From NCBI GenBank assembly GCA_944358655.1, contig CALVRO010000006.1, forward strand, positions 1 through 64,000: a stretch of DNA of 64,000 nt. Reading direction: 5' to 3'. Every line of letters begins with the position of its first letter. Position 1 is the first letter of the stretch. A model generated the notes under the pieces. That model ran no database searches, was not told the origin of the DNA, and worked only from the letters and a program-made list of their open reading frames with translations. A program made the translations under genes and the position numbers. Shown piece after piece: positions 17,595 through 25,833 of this stretch. The stretch comes from an uncultured Clostridia bacterium (GTDB taxonomy: Bacteria; Bacillota; Clostridia; Christensenellales; Borkfalkiaceae).

Positions 17595-18215
17595 ATGCCT
17601 AAAGGTTCAAAGGAGCTGACCGCCGCGCGCAGGGAGGAGATAATAGACGCCTGCGCCGAGCTGTACGAAGATATGCCCTTCAGGGACATAACCATAGGCA
17701 GGATAGCCGAGCTGACCTCCTTTTCGCGCACTTCGATATACAACTATTTCGGCACCCGCGAGGAGATATTTTTAGCGCTGTTGGCACGGGAATATGCCGC
17801 GTGGACGGCCGATCTGAACGCCCTTGCAGAGGACGGGAGCGACCACCCCTTCCCCCTCGACTTCGCCGCACTTTTGGAAAAGCGCAGGCGCATGCTCAAA
17901 CTGCTGTCCATGAACATTTACGACATGGAGTCGGGCAGCAGCCTCGAGGCCTTAACGGCCTTCAAGGAGGTGTACAAGGGTTCGCTCGGCGCCGTGGAGA
18001 GGTGCCTCAAGGCCCGCTGTCCGAATATCTCCGACGAGGGCGCGCAGCAGTTTATCTACGCCCTGTACCCCTTTTTATTCGGGGTATATCCCTACACCTC
18101 GGCCACGCCCAAACAGATAGCCGCCATGGACGCGGCGGGCGTAAATTACAGGATATACACGGTTACCCAAATAGTGGCCTCGCTCACAGAAAAACTTCTG
18201 AAGGGGCTTGTTTAA
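17595..18215 (+). CDS. TetR family transcriptional regulator
   Basis: A 206-aa TetR/AcrR regulator. The N-terminal helix-turn-helix reads IGRIAELTSFSRTSIYNYFGTREEIF (about residues 36-61), the classical SxxxIYxYFxxKE pattern. The C-terminal ligand domain has no recognised signature. It is the last gene of the operon and probably represses it through the two TGACA-N3-TGTCA sites at 15776-15824. The inducer is unknown; aldehydes or quinones are plausible from the neighbours. Confidence 0.9.
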   Translation: MPKGSKELTAARREEIIDACAELYEDMPFRDITIGRIAELTSFSRTSIYNYFGTREEIFLALLAREYAAWTADLNALAEDGSDHPFPLDFAALLEKRRRMLKLLSMNIYDMESGSSLEALTAFKEVYKGSLGAVERCLKARCPNISDEGAQQFIYALYPFLFGVYPYTSATPKQIAAMDAAGVNYRIYTVTQIVASLTEKLLKGLV

Positions 18216-18302
18216 GCGCCCTTTCGGCGCCGTTCACCCCGACATATGACGCAATTAACGGCGGATAGCAGACAAAAACCGACATAAACGGCGACACAGA
18301 CG

Positions 18303-18336
18303 GGGCGCCGCGCGGAAATTTTTCCGCGCGGCGCCC
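18303..18336. terminator. Bidirectional terminator between tetR and sigE
   Basis: Perfect 16-bp stem GGGCGCCGCGCGGAAA with a short T loop, followed by TTTAAA. It lies between convergent genes. Confidence 0.8.
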
Positions 18337-18356
18337 TTTAAACATGCATACACTGC

Positions 18357-19052
18357 CTATACGAGGCGGGATATGTCCTTTTTAAGCTTGCAGATTATCT
18401 TTTTTTCGAGGCGGGAGATATAGCTTTGGGATATGCCGAGGCGGTCGGCCACGTCTTTTTGGGTCATCTCCTCACCGCCGTCTAGGCCGAAGCGCATGCG
18501 CATTATCTTCTGTTCGCGCGGGCTCAGGCGGGAGAGCGAGGCCTTTAAAAGCTCTCTCTCCACTCCGCCTTCGATGTCGGAATAGACGGCGTCGGCGTCG
18601 GTGCCCATCACGTCGGAGAGGAGCAGTTCGTTGCCCTCCCAATCGGTGTTGAGGGGCTCGTCGAAGGACACCTCCTGTCTCAGCCGCGACATGCGCCTCA
18701 GATACATTAAAATTTCGTTTTCGATGCAGCGCGAGGCGTAGGTGGCGAGTTTGATGTTCTTGTCCGAGCGGAAGGAATTTATGGCCTTGATTAGGCCTAT
18801 GGTGCCCACCGACACGAGGTCGTCGCCGTCCGCGCCCGAGCCTTCAAACTTTTTGGCTATGTACACCACCAGCCTTAAATTGTGCTCGACCAGCCTGTTG
18901 CGCGCGGCGCCGTCGCCGCCTTCGAGCGAGGCGATAGTCGCCCTCTCCTCCTCGCCCGAAAGGGGCATGGGCAGGGCCTCGGCCCCGCAGATATAGTCGA
19001 GAGTGTTTTCGCCGAAGATGCGGCCTATCAGCCGCTTTAAAACGTTTAGCAT
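18357..19052 (-). CDS. sigE: Sporulation sigma factor SigE
   Basis: A 231-aa sigma-70 protein with region 2 ([41 protein letters not shown]) and region 4 ([20 protein letters not shown]). The N-terminal [13 protein letters not shown] resembles the SigE pro-sequence that is cleaved before activity. SigE drives early mother-cell gene expression. The gene follows spoIIGA with a one-base TGATG overlap, the canonical spoIIG operon. A longer frame upstream is only spoIIGA read in another phase. Confidence 0.95.
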   Translation of the reverse strand: MLNVLKRLIGRIFGENTLDYICGAEALPMPLSGEEERATIASLEGGDGAARNRLVEHNLRLVVYIAKKFEGSGADGDDLVSVGTIGLIKAINSFRSDKNIKLATYASRCIENEILMYLRRMSRLRQEVSFDEPLNTDWEGNELLLSDVMGTDADAVYSDIEGGVERELLKASLSRLSPREQKIMRMRFGLDGGEEMTQKDVADRLGISQSYISRLEKKIICKLKKDISRLV

Positions 19053-19834
19053 CAGTTTGCCTCCGCAAGGTCGGGGTGGAGCACGGCGGTGCGGGAGTGC
19101 CCGCCCGCGCAGAACAGCACGCCCGAGAGAATGATTTTTTTGCCGTCGCCCGAGATCTCCACCCTGTCGGCCGTGAACAGCGGCAGTCTGCGGCTGCCCG
19201 CAACGGTGCCGACGGATATGAAGCGCTCGGCGCGGTCGAGGTCGAAAAGTTTTTGCGCCGCCTCGCGCGGAAGGGCGCACACGGGCGAACCGAAGCGGTA
19301 GAGTTTGTTGCCGCTGTCGAAGAACGCGGGCAGGGTTATGTGGCGTTGCCCCGCATATATAGTGCAGCGAAGCCCTCCCGTCATCCTTGCGCGTATGCGC
19401 GCGGCCAATTTTTTGCTTGTAACGGCGAGGGCGAGCGCCGCGGCGAGGGGGATACCCACGGGAACGGAGGAGAGCACCACTCCTCCCCCCGTTGCATAGG
19501 ATATATCCGCCAGCGAAAAAAGGGCTATAAGCCCTCCGCCCAGCGCGAACGTCAGCGCCGAAAATACGAGAGCGAACTTTAAATACCCCGCAAAGCGGGA
19601 ATATCTGCCCGCCGCAAGGCACATTGCCCCGCCCGCAAGCAACTTTACTGCCACGGCCGCGGGGCCCGAAAGCCCCGTCAGCGGAAAGAGCACGGCGAAC
19701 GCCGCGCCCGCCGCCGAGGCGACGGCCAGCCTGCCCGCCCCCGCGCGGTTTTTGCTGAGTGCCTTGGCCGACCAAAGCAGAAAAAAGTCCATGCAGAAAT
19801 TTTCGGCCAAAGCATACTCTATGTAGACCTCCAT
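19052..19834 (-). CDS. spoIIGA: Sigma-E processing peptidase SpoIIGA
   Basis: A 260-aa aspartic protease with about five N-terminal membrane segments ([21 protein letters not shown] starts the first) and a cytosolic domain. The catalytic Asp is in [12 protein letters not shown], the DSGN motif of SpoIIGA. It processes pro-SigE at the septum after a signal from the forespore. The start at 19834 matches the usual family N-terminus; an ATG 42 bases earlier is possible. Translationally coupled to sigE. Confidence 0.92.
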   Translation of the reverse strand: MEVYIEYALAENFCMDFFLLWSAKALSKNRAGAGRLAVASAAGAAFAVLFPLTGLSGPAAVAVKLLAGGAMCLAAGRYSRFAGYLKFALVFSALTFALGGGLIALFSLADISYATGGGVVLSSVPVGIPLAAALALAVTSKKLAARIRARMTGGLRCTIYAGQRHITLPAFFDSGNKLYRFGSPVCALPREAAQKLFDLDRAERFISVGTVAGSRRLPLFTADRVEISGDGKKIILSGVLFCAGGHSRTAVLHPDLAEAN

Positions 19835-19874
19835 TGCGAGAGCTATTATATAACTTAATGTATGTTCCAAAAGC

Positions 19875-19915
19875 AAAAAATACGACGCTTTTTGAATAAA
19901 AGCGTCGTATTTTTT
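19875..19915 (-). terminator. Terminator downstream of dus
   Basis: Perfect 18-bp stem AAAAAATACGACGCTTTT with a five-base loop and T-runs on both strands; it separates dus from spoIIGA. Confidence 0.85.
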
Positions 19916-19970
19916 ATGTCCGCCCGCGGGCGGAACTCATCTTTTGCGTACGGAAAGAAACGGCCGCCTT

Positions 19971-20912
19971 TCAGAATTCTATACCCGCGAAGATGTCCTC
20001 GAGCTCGGCGCGCGAGGGACAGGAGAGCAGCCTTGCGCGCAGGGCGGCGCTGTCGGGCATGCCCTTTGTGTAGAAGGCGAGCATCTTGCGCATGAACACG
20101 AGCGCGAAGCGGCTGTCGAAGAGTTCGAACGTCCGCTTTAGCTGCCACGCTATGAGCGCCTTTTTGTCGGGGACGGGGGTGCCCGTCAGCTCGCAGAATA
20201 TAAAGGGATCGTGCAGGGCGGCGCGGGCGACGGCCACGCCGTCGGCGCCCGTTTTGTCCATCAGCTCGTCGGCGTCGGCCGCACAGAACACTCCGCCGTT
20301 GGCTATGACGGGTATGCCTACTGCCGCCTTGGCGCGGGCTATCTCGTCGAAGGCGACGGGGCCGGAATATATCCTCTCGCGCGAGCGGCCGTGAATGGTG
20401 AGAAGGCTTGCGCCCGCATCCTCCATTGCCCGCGCGAAGTCGCGCGTGACGGGCTTTAAGTCTGTAAGACCCGTGCGGAATTTTACGGTGACGGGCTTGC
20501 CCGAGCGCACCGCCGCCCTCACTATGCGGGCGGCGCGGGGTATGTCGGCCATAAGCGCGCTGCCCTCGCCGTTTTTGAATATTTTGGGCACGGGACAGCC
20601 CATGTTAATGTCTATTATATCGTAGGGCTCGAGCTCGCCGCACGCGGCCACCCTCTCGACGAACTCCTCCTCGCCGCCGAAGATCTGTACGGCCTTTATC
20701 GCGCCATAGTCGGGGGGCAACAGCAGCAGTTCGCGGGTGTTTTTACTGTCGTAGCACAGCCCCTTGGCGCTGACCATTTCGGTGAAGGTCAGCCCCGCCC
20801 CCAACTTTATGCACACCTGCCTGAACACGCAGTTGGTGTAGCCCGCAAGGGGGGCCAAAAAGACGTTGTTGGGCGTTGAAAGGGGCCCTATCTCAATGCT
20901 CTTTAGTTGCAT
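19971..20912 (-). CDS. dus: tRNA-dihydrouridine synthase
   Basis: A 313-aa FMN-dependent Dus enzyme that reduces uridines in the tRNA D-loop. It has the FLAPLAGYTNCVFRQVC start, IDINMGCPVPKIFKNGEGSALM with the catalytic Cys, TVKFRTGL, TIHGRSRERIYSG and IANGGVF motifs, all typical of the DusB branch. The start at 20912 (MQLKSIEIG) matches the family; it lies 20 bases inside the mazG end. Transcribed with mazG. Confidence 0.93.
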   Translation of the reverse strand: MQLKSIEIGPLSTPNNVFLAPLAGYTNCVFRQVCIKLGAGLTFTEMVSAKGLCYDSKNTRELLLLPPDYGAIKAVQIFGGEEEFVERVAACGELEPYDIIDINMGCPVPKIFKNGEGSALMADIPRAARIVRAAVRSGKPVTVKFRTGLTDLKPVTRDFARAMEDAGASLLTIHGRSRERIYSGPVAFDEIARAKAAVGIPVIANGGVFCAADADELMDKTGADGVAVARAALHDPFIFCELTGTPVPDKKALIAWQLKRTFELFDSRFALVFMRKMLAFYTKGMPDSAALRARLLSCPSRAELEDIFAGIEF

Positions 20913-22308
20913 TTTTCGCCTGAAGCCAATACCAGTCGTACTCCTCGTCGCACATGTCGGCAAGTTTTTTGCCGTCGGCGAGGGCCAGCCTTTCAAACTC
21001 GGCAAAGCGCTTTACAAACTTTTCGGTGGCGGCGGAGAGGGCCTCCTCGCAGTCCACACCCGCAAGGCGGCAGGTGTTGACGGCCGAGAAGAGCACGTCG
21101 CCCGCCTCCTCAAACACGGCCGCGCTATCCCCCTCCTGCAGCGCCTTTAAGAGCTCCACCACCTCTTCTCCCATCTTTTCGGAAGCCGACAGGGGGGAGA
21201 GAAAGTCCATTCCGCACTTGGCGGCGCGCTTGCCCACCTTCTGCGCGCGCATGCACGCGGGGAAGTTTTTGGGCACGGCCTCGAGGCTCTGGGTGTATGT
21301 ATCCTGATGCTTTTCGGCCATCTTGTTCTTTTCCCACACCGATAGCGCCGCGCCCTCGTCGGCGGCCTTGTCGCCGCCGAAGATGTGCGAGTGCCTGAAT
21401 ATGAGCTTTTTGACCACCCTCGTCAGCGCGTCGGCGCTCGTGAAGGCGCCCTGCTCCTCCTTCATCACGGCGTGGAAGGCGGCCTGAAGAAGGACGTCGC
21501 CGCACTCCTCCTCAATGCCGTCGTCGTCGCCGCGGTTGACGGCGTCGACGAGCTCGTAGGCCTCCTCTATCATGTTCTGACGGATGCTCTCGTTGGTCTG
21601 CGCCCTGTCCCACGGACAGCCGCCGGGGGCGCGGAGCAGCCTTATCATGTGCTCGAGGTCGGCGTAGTCGTACCTGTCCTTTTTGAGGAAGGGGCACTCC
21701 TCTATGGCCACGGCGCAGTCGGCGTCGTAATTTTTCTGACGGTCTATCTCGTAAACCTTTATGCTGCGCGCGCCCCTTCCGTCGACAAAGGTGCAGCAGG
21801 TCTCCTCGCCGAAGAGGGCGGTGAGCCTGCGCTTGACCCTGTCGGCCAGACCGAAGTCGTCGAGGTCGTATATGACGGCGGCGGAACAGCTCTTCAGCTC
21901 GTCTATCGAATAGGCCGAAAGGCAGCTGACGCAGTCGCTCCCCATGCGGGCGGCCGACTTTATGCGCGAGATCTTGGAAACGCCCTCGTACACCTCGCAG
22001 TCCTTAGCTTTGGAGAGCACTATCTTGCACCCCTCGTCCTCGCTGACGGCGCCGTCGACGCAATATACTACGGGGCCTTTCTTGGCTGCGGCCAGCACTT
22101 CGGCCGCAAGTTTTTTGTTTAACGTGTCAAAGTTGCGCGAGCGGGCGTACAGCTCGTCGAGATAGCGCACGTCGTACGCGTTGAGCGTGGCATATGCCGC
22201 ACCCTTTGAGGTGCGGGCCATGATCAGAGAGGCGCCGTCGAGCGCGCTCTTGGCCGCGAGGGATATGTCGCCCTCCCTCGTTCCCAGACCTATAAGCGTA
22301 ATTTTCAT
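20893..22308 (-). CDS. mazG: YabN-type protein: tetrapyrrole methylase-like domain fused to MazG
   Basis: A 471-aa two-domain protein. Residues 1-220 form a SAM-dependent tetrapyrrole methylase-like fold (MKITLIGLGTREGDISLAA...). Residues about 230-470 contain two MazG-like helical repeats with LLRAPGGCPWDRAQT and the metal-binding EEAYELVDAV and EECGDVLLQAAFH signatures; a second EEVVELLKAL...EEAGDVLFSAVN copy follows. The same fusion is found in Bacillus YabN. It hydrolyses NTPs as house-cleaning. The start at ATG 22308 gives the canonical N-terminus. Confidence 0.93.
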   Translation of the reverse strand: MKITLIGLGTREGDISLAAKSALDGASLIMARTSKGAAYATLNAYDVRYLDELYARSRNFDTLNKKLAAEVLAAAKKGPVVYCVDGAVSEDEGCKIVLSKAKDCEVYEGVSKISRIKSAARMGSDCVSCLSAYSIDELKSCSAAVIYDLDDFGLADRVKRRLTALFGEETCCTFVDGRGARSIKVYEIDRQKNYDADCAVAIEECPFLKKDRYDYADLEHMIRLLRAPGGCPWDRAQTNESIRQNMIEEAYELVDAVNRGDDDGIEEECGDVLLQAAFHAVMKEEQGAFTSADALTRVVKKLIFRHSHIFGGDKAADEGAALSVWEKNKMAEKHQDTYTQSLEAVPKNFPACMRAQKVGKRAAKCGMDFLSPLSASEKMGEEVVELLKALQEGDSAAVFEEAGDVLFSAVNTCRLAGVDCEEALSAATEKFVKRFAEFERLALADGKKLADMCDEEYDWYWLQAKNATKEH

Positions 22309-22364
22309 ATCTTTACCGCCATAAAATGAGATTGCCCGCCATATATGCCCCGAACAACGCGTTT

Positions 22365-23702
22365 TCACGCCCCGGTGCGGGCCCTTTTGGCGAGCATGCG
22401 GACGGGGCCGTGCTCGCTCCTTCGCCTAATAATATACCAAAAATCGAGCAAAACCGCAACCAAATAACACACATTTGCCGACAATGCCGCGCCGATAATG
22501 CCGAGGCGGGTGAACGCGACGAGGCAGACGGACAGCGCCACCCTTGCAAGCGACGTGCCCCACTGCACGGCCGTGGCGCGGAGGGGCAGGCCGAGGGCCG
22601 TGAGGCAGGCCGACGAAGTCTGCACGAGCGACAGCGTGACGGCGTTGACCGACATGACGCGGACGAGCGTGACGAGCAACCCCCTCTCTCCCGCGCCGAG
22701 GGAGGGAAAGAGTATATCTGCGGCCGCGGGGCAGAGCGCGAACAGCGCGGCCGCGCAGGGCAGCGACAGGGCGAGCGTTGCGCCTACGGCGCGCACGGCG
22801 GCGCGGCGGGCGCCGCCGTGCGCGCCCCCTTCGGCCAGAGGGGCTATCGAGGGTATTCCCGCGGCGGCAAAGCCGTAGCAGAGCGACACGGGCAGGTTGA
22901 CGAGCGTCAGCGCGCAGCCCGAAAAAATGCCCCACAGCGAGGCGGCCGAACCCTCCGCGGCCCTCAGAAGGGCGGGCAGGGCCACGCTTTCGGCAAACTG
23001 CGAAAGGGGCACGGCAGCCGCCGTGAGGGTGAGCGGCAGGGTGTACTTCAATATGTCGCCGTACCCTCCGCCCACGTCATACAGCGGCAGGCGGGGCTTG
23101 GGAGCGCCCGCGTACAGCGCCCATGCATATACGGCCGCGACTGCTTCCGAAAGTGTGACCGCCCCGACGGCCGCGGCGACGCCGCGCGCGGCGTCGCCGC
23201 GGAAGATCGAGCACATTAGTATGCCCGCCCCCACCTTCACGGCCTGTTCGCACACCTCGGTGAAGAAGGTGGGCGCCATGTCCCCCCGTCCCTGAAACCA
23301 GCCCCTCACGGCCGAAATGAGCGCCACGGGCACGAGCGAGGGCGCGAGCAGACGGCAGCACGCCTCAACCTCGGGCCTGCCCTGCGCGGCGGCAAGGAGA
23401 GGGGCGAGGGCGGACATGATAAGCCAGCCCGCGACGGATAAGGGCACATACAGCCTCAACGCCGCAACGTGCGCGCGGGGATGCCTGCCCGAGGATATCA
23501 GCCGCGAAAGCGCCGAGGGCAGCGCCGACGAGGTGAGCGTGAGCATTATTGCGTACAGCGGATATACCATCTGATAGACGCCCAGCCCAATGCTCCCTAT
23601 CAGCGCCGTTAAGGGGATGCGGTAGGCCGCTCCCATTGCCTTTGCCACAAACCCGCCCGCCGAGATGACGGCGGCGTCCTTTAAAAAGGCCCCTTTGTTC
23701 AT
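22365..23702 (-). CDS. SpoVB-like lipid II/polysaccharide flippase
   Basis: A 445-aa MOP-superfamily flippase with about 12-14 hydrophobic segments, starting MNKGAFLKDAAVISAGGFVAK and containing AMGAAYRIPLTALIGSIGLGVYQMVYPLY, the SpoVB/YtgP pattern. It overlaps spoVT by four bases (ATGA), as in Bacillus where spoVT and a SpoVB-type flippase are adjacent. Probably moves peptidoglycan precursor during spore cortex formation. The start at 23702 is fixed by that overlap; upstream in-frame DNA belongs to spoVT. Confidence 0.88.
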   Translation of the reverse strand: MNKGAFLKDAAVISAGGFVAKAMGAAYRIPLTALIGSIGLGVYQMVYPLYAIMLTLTSSALPSALSRLISSGRHPRAHVAALRLYVPLSVAGWLIMSALAPLLAAAQGRPEVEACCRLLAPSLVPVALISAVRGWFQGRGDMAPTFFTEVCEQAVKVGAGILMCSIFRGDAARGVAAAVGAVTLSEAVAAVYAWALYAGAPKPRLPLYDVGGGYGDILKYTLPLTLTAAAVPLSQFAESVALPALLRAAEGSAASLWGIFSGCALTLVNLPVSLCYGFAAAGIPSIAPLAEGGAHGGARRAAVRAVGATLALSLPCAAALFALCPAAADILFPSLGAGERGLLVTLVRVMSVNAVTLSLVQTSSACLTALGLPLRATAVQWGTSLARVALSVCLVAFTRLGIIGAALSANVCYLVAVLLDFWYIIRRRSEHGPVRMLAKRARTGA

Positions 23703-24244
23703 TCGAACTGATTTGCAAGTATGGTAGCCGAGAGCTGCGCGAGCTGCATGGCGGAGGCGTCTATCCTCGCCCCCTCCTCGAACGAGAGAATGGCCACGCC
23801 GCCCAGACAGTCGCCGCCGCTGACTATGGGCACTATGAACTGGGCCGTGGGCGCGCCCGCCTGCCCCTCGGTGACGGGCACAACGTCGCCGCCGTCGGCG
23901 AGGCTGGCCGTGTAGCTCTTTCTGCCGCGCAGAATGTCGTCGAGCTTTTTGGAGATGGTGCGCCCCGCCACCTCCCTCCGCCCCGCGCCCGAGGCGCAGA
24001 TGACCTCGTCGGTGTCGCATATGAACGCGGGATAGCCCGAAATATCGCTCAGGCTCTTGGCCGTCCCGCTTGAAAACTGGCCCAAGGACGCTATGGGCGA
24101 ATATTTTTTGAGCATGAGCTCGTCGCGCTCCGTATATATCTCGAGCGGATCGCCCGATTTCAGGCGAAGAGTAGACCTTATTTCCTTGGGTATGACCACG
24201 CGGCCGAGCTCGTCTATCCTTCTGACAATTCCTGTCGCCTTCAC
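23699..24244 (-). CDS. spoVT: Stage V sporulation protein T
   Basis: A 181-aa AbrB-like regulator. The N-terminal swapped-hairpin DNA-binding domain reads MKATGIVRRIDELGRVVIPKEI, and the C-terminal GAF domain (about residues 55-180) senses a small ligand. SpoVT tunes forespore SigG genes. It is translated with the following flippase gene. AGGAGG lies upstream and a SigG-type promoter is visible at 24314-24343. Confidence 0.95.
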   Translation of the reverse strand: MKATGIVRRIDELGRVVIPKEIRSTLRLKSGDPLEIYTERDELMLKKYSPIASLGQFSSGTAKSLSDISGYPAFICDTDEVICASGAGRREVAGRTISKKLDDILRGRKSYTASLADGGDVVPVTEGQAGAPTAQFIVPIVSGGDCLGGVAILSFEEGARIDASAMQLAQLSATILANQFE

Positions 24245-24313
24245 AATAACTTACCTCCTGCGTTTTACTTGGCGGACGTCATTAAAACGCCCCGCCGCTT
24301 AAAATCGCAATTT

Positions 24314-24343
24314 TAGTATGTACTTTACCCCGTCCGTTATGCA
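24314..24343 (-). promoter_or_regulatory. Candidate SigG/SigF promoter of spoVT
   Basis: Minus strand TGCATA (24343-24338), 17-bp spacer, CATACTA (24320-24314). The -10 is the exact SigG consensus and the -35 is close to TGAATA. In Bacillus spoVT is SigG-dependent, so this fits. Confidence 0.65.
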
Positions 24344-24371
24344 AAGCCGCCCTGTTTTGCCGCAAATTGGC

Positions 24372-24430
24372 TTGTATTATTTGTATTATCTGAACTATTT
24401 GTATTATATATTTTGAATTAACTGTATTAT
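24372..24430. repeat. Nine-bp iterated repeat upstream of spoVT
   Basis: TTGTATTAT occurs at 24372-24380, 24381-24389 and 24399-24407, with a diverged unit CTGAACTAT at 24390-24398 and CTGTATTAT at 24422-24430. Four units are in exact 9-bp register. It is AT-rich within GC-rich surroundings; function unknown. Confidence 0.7.
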
Positions 24431-24471
24431 CCAAAGCCCCTTCTCGTCCGTGTATCGGCAGGGAAAGACAG

Positions 24472-24501
24472 GGCGCGGCGGGGCTGCCGCCCCGCCGCGC
24501 C
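24472..24501 (-). terminator. GC-rich hairpin after the 24588 gene
   Basis: Perfect 13-bp stem GGCGCGGCGGGGC with a four-base loop, about 90 bases past the stop of the secreted protein gene. Confidence 0.65.
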
Positions 24502-24587
24502 TCAATTAAGTTTGATAATAACTTTGTCGTGCAAGCGCCCTTGCCTACCCGTTGAAGGTATTGTGCAGGCGCGCATTTTGCCGCGCC

Positions 24588-25286
24588 CTACAGCTCCTCT
24601 ATCTCACCTATCTCTGTCACCCGATTGATTACCTTAACGAGTAATGAGTAAGCTCCGCCCTCTTTCAGGATGACATCGGCCGAGGAATAACTTACCGACT
24701 TTAAGCCAGCTTTTATTGCAATATTCCAACGTGCGCCGGGGGAGAGATAGTAAACGGCGGTCAGAGTCTGCTGTTGGGACGTAGTCAAGGAATATTCGTT
24801 GCCGTCCGCCCCGAGCGTAAAACTTATGTCGTAAACAGCAAAACTTTGGTCATCAAGCTCCACATTGAGCGCGGTCTTTGTACCCCAGCGGGCGTACAGC
24901 ACCGAAGGCGGGTCGCCGAGTGAAAAGAGATCGCCGTATGTAGTCACCCTCTCCCCTCCCTCGGGCTCGGTGTACCAGCCGGCAAAGAAGTATGACATGT
25001 CCGCGTCGTCGTCAAAGGCGGTCATCCTGTCGCACGGAACGGGAGAGTCGGCGTCCTCCTCCGAATAGGCGACGGAGGGCTGAGCGAGACCGGCATAGCC
25101 GGCCATGTCGGTGTTGGCCGAAAAGGACAGCTCCTTTGCCGCGCCGCCGTCTGCCTTCCACTCCCCTGCCGTTACGCCCGCAGAAAATATCGTGTGGGCC
25201 ACGGGTATCCACGCGGCAGCCGCCGCGCAGGCGCAAAGAACTGCGCATATGCTCAGACACGCGGCCATGATCTTTGCGGCTTTCAT
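24588..25286 (-). CDS. Secreted or membrane-anchored protein with an InlB-type repeat
   Basis: A 232-aa exported protein with a signal peptide or anchor (hydrophobic residues about 6-27, MKAAKIMAACLSICAVLCAC). A central FFAGWYTEPEGG...VTTYGDLF...LYARW segment matches the Listeria-Bacteroides (Flg_new) repeat found on surface proteins. The cysteines near residues 17-20 could be a lipobox, but the context is not clean. Cell-surface role inferred; partner unknown. Monocistronic, with a promoter-like AT-rich region upstream. Confidence 0.6.
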   Translation of the reverse strand: MKAAKIMAACLSICAVLCACAAAAAWIPVAHTIFSAGVTAGEWKADGGAAKELSFSANTDMAGYAGLAQPSVAYSEEDADSPVPCDRMTAFDDDADMSYFFAGWYTEPEGGERVTTYGDLFSLGDPPSVLYARWGTKTALNVELDDQSFAVYDISFTLGADGNEYSLTTSQQQTLTAVYYLSPGARWNIAIKAGLKSVSYSSADVILKEGGAYSLLVKVINRVTEIGEIEEL

Positions 25287-25475
25287 GCTCCTCTCCCTTA
25301 ATCTAATATAGTTAAGAAATTATAGCATGTATTATAAGCCGACACAATTATTTTTGCCCCTCAAACAAAAATATTTTGGTGTAATTCAATGGGTTGACAT
25401 TTTTGCCCGCGTTTGCTAAAATATTTTAGCGAAAGGTTGAGAGGATGGCGACAGTCCGCTCAAACATAATAATTT

Positions 25476-25563
25476 GCAGAGATGGCGGAGCGGTCGAACG
25501 CGGCGGTCTTGAAAACCGTTGATGGGCAACTATCCGGGGGTTCGAATCCCTCTCTCTGCGCCA
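25476..25563 (+). tRNA. tRNA-Ser (TGA)
   Basis: An 88-nt class II tRNA with acceptor arms GCAGAGA and TCTCTGC, discriminator G and encoded CCA (25561-25563). The anticodon TGA is at 25510-25512, a long variable arm follows, and the T-loop is GTTCGAATCC. It reads UCN serine codons. Confidence 0.96.
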
Positions 25564-25606
25564 CGGCAAAGGGCACCCTTGGGGTGCCCTTTGCCGTGGC
25601 GCAGAG
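25554..25606 (+). terminator. Long hairpin starting inside the tRNA-Ser 3' end
   Basis: Perfect 25-bp inverted repeat: 25554-25578 pairs with 25582-25606 with a TTG loop. The left arm includes the last ten tRNA bases, so the right arm carries their reverse complement. Confidence 0.75.
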
Positions 25607-25800
25607 AAGAAGTATAAAGCACGCCCGCGGTTCGTACAGGCGCCATGCGCCGACCCGCCGAGGGGCCCCTTCAGGGGTTTCGGCGGCATATCGCTCTGCG
25701 CCGTGGCGCAGAGAAGAAGTATAAAACACGCCCGCGGTTCGTACAGGCGCCGCGCGCCGACCCGCCGAAGAGGCCCATTGAGGGATTTTCTCAGCAGTTT
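25594..25800. repeat. Tandem repeat with partial tRNA-Ser 3' ends
   Basis: Two direct copies about 107 bp apart, beginning CCGTGGCGCAGAGAAGAAGT at 25594 and 25701. The first contains a 28-bp element (25657-25684) that also occurs at 36499-36527 after tRNA-Ala; it is followed by CTCTGCGCC (25694-25702), a copy of the tRNA-Ser 3' end. The second copy has a diverged form of the element. Confidence 0.75.
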
Positions 25801-25827
25801 GACTATTTTAATACTTTATATTATAAT
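25799..25827 (+). promoter_or_regulatory. Promoter placing the start of the next gene at the mRNA 5' end
   Basis: TTGACT (25799-25804), 17-bp spacer, TATAAT (25822-25827). The ATG at 25834 is six bases after the -10, implying a leaderless mRNA. Confidence 0.75.
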
Positions 25828-25833
25828 GGCGAT

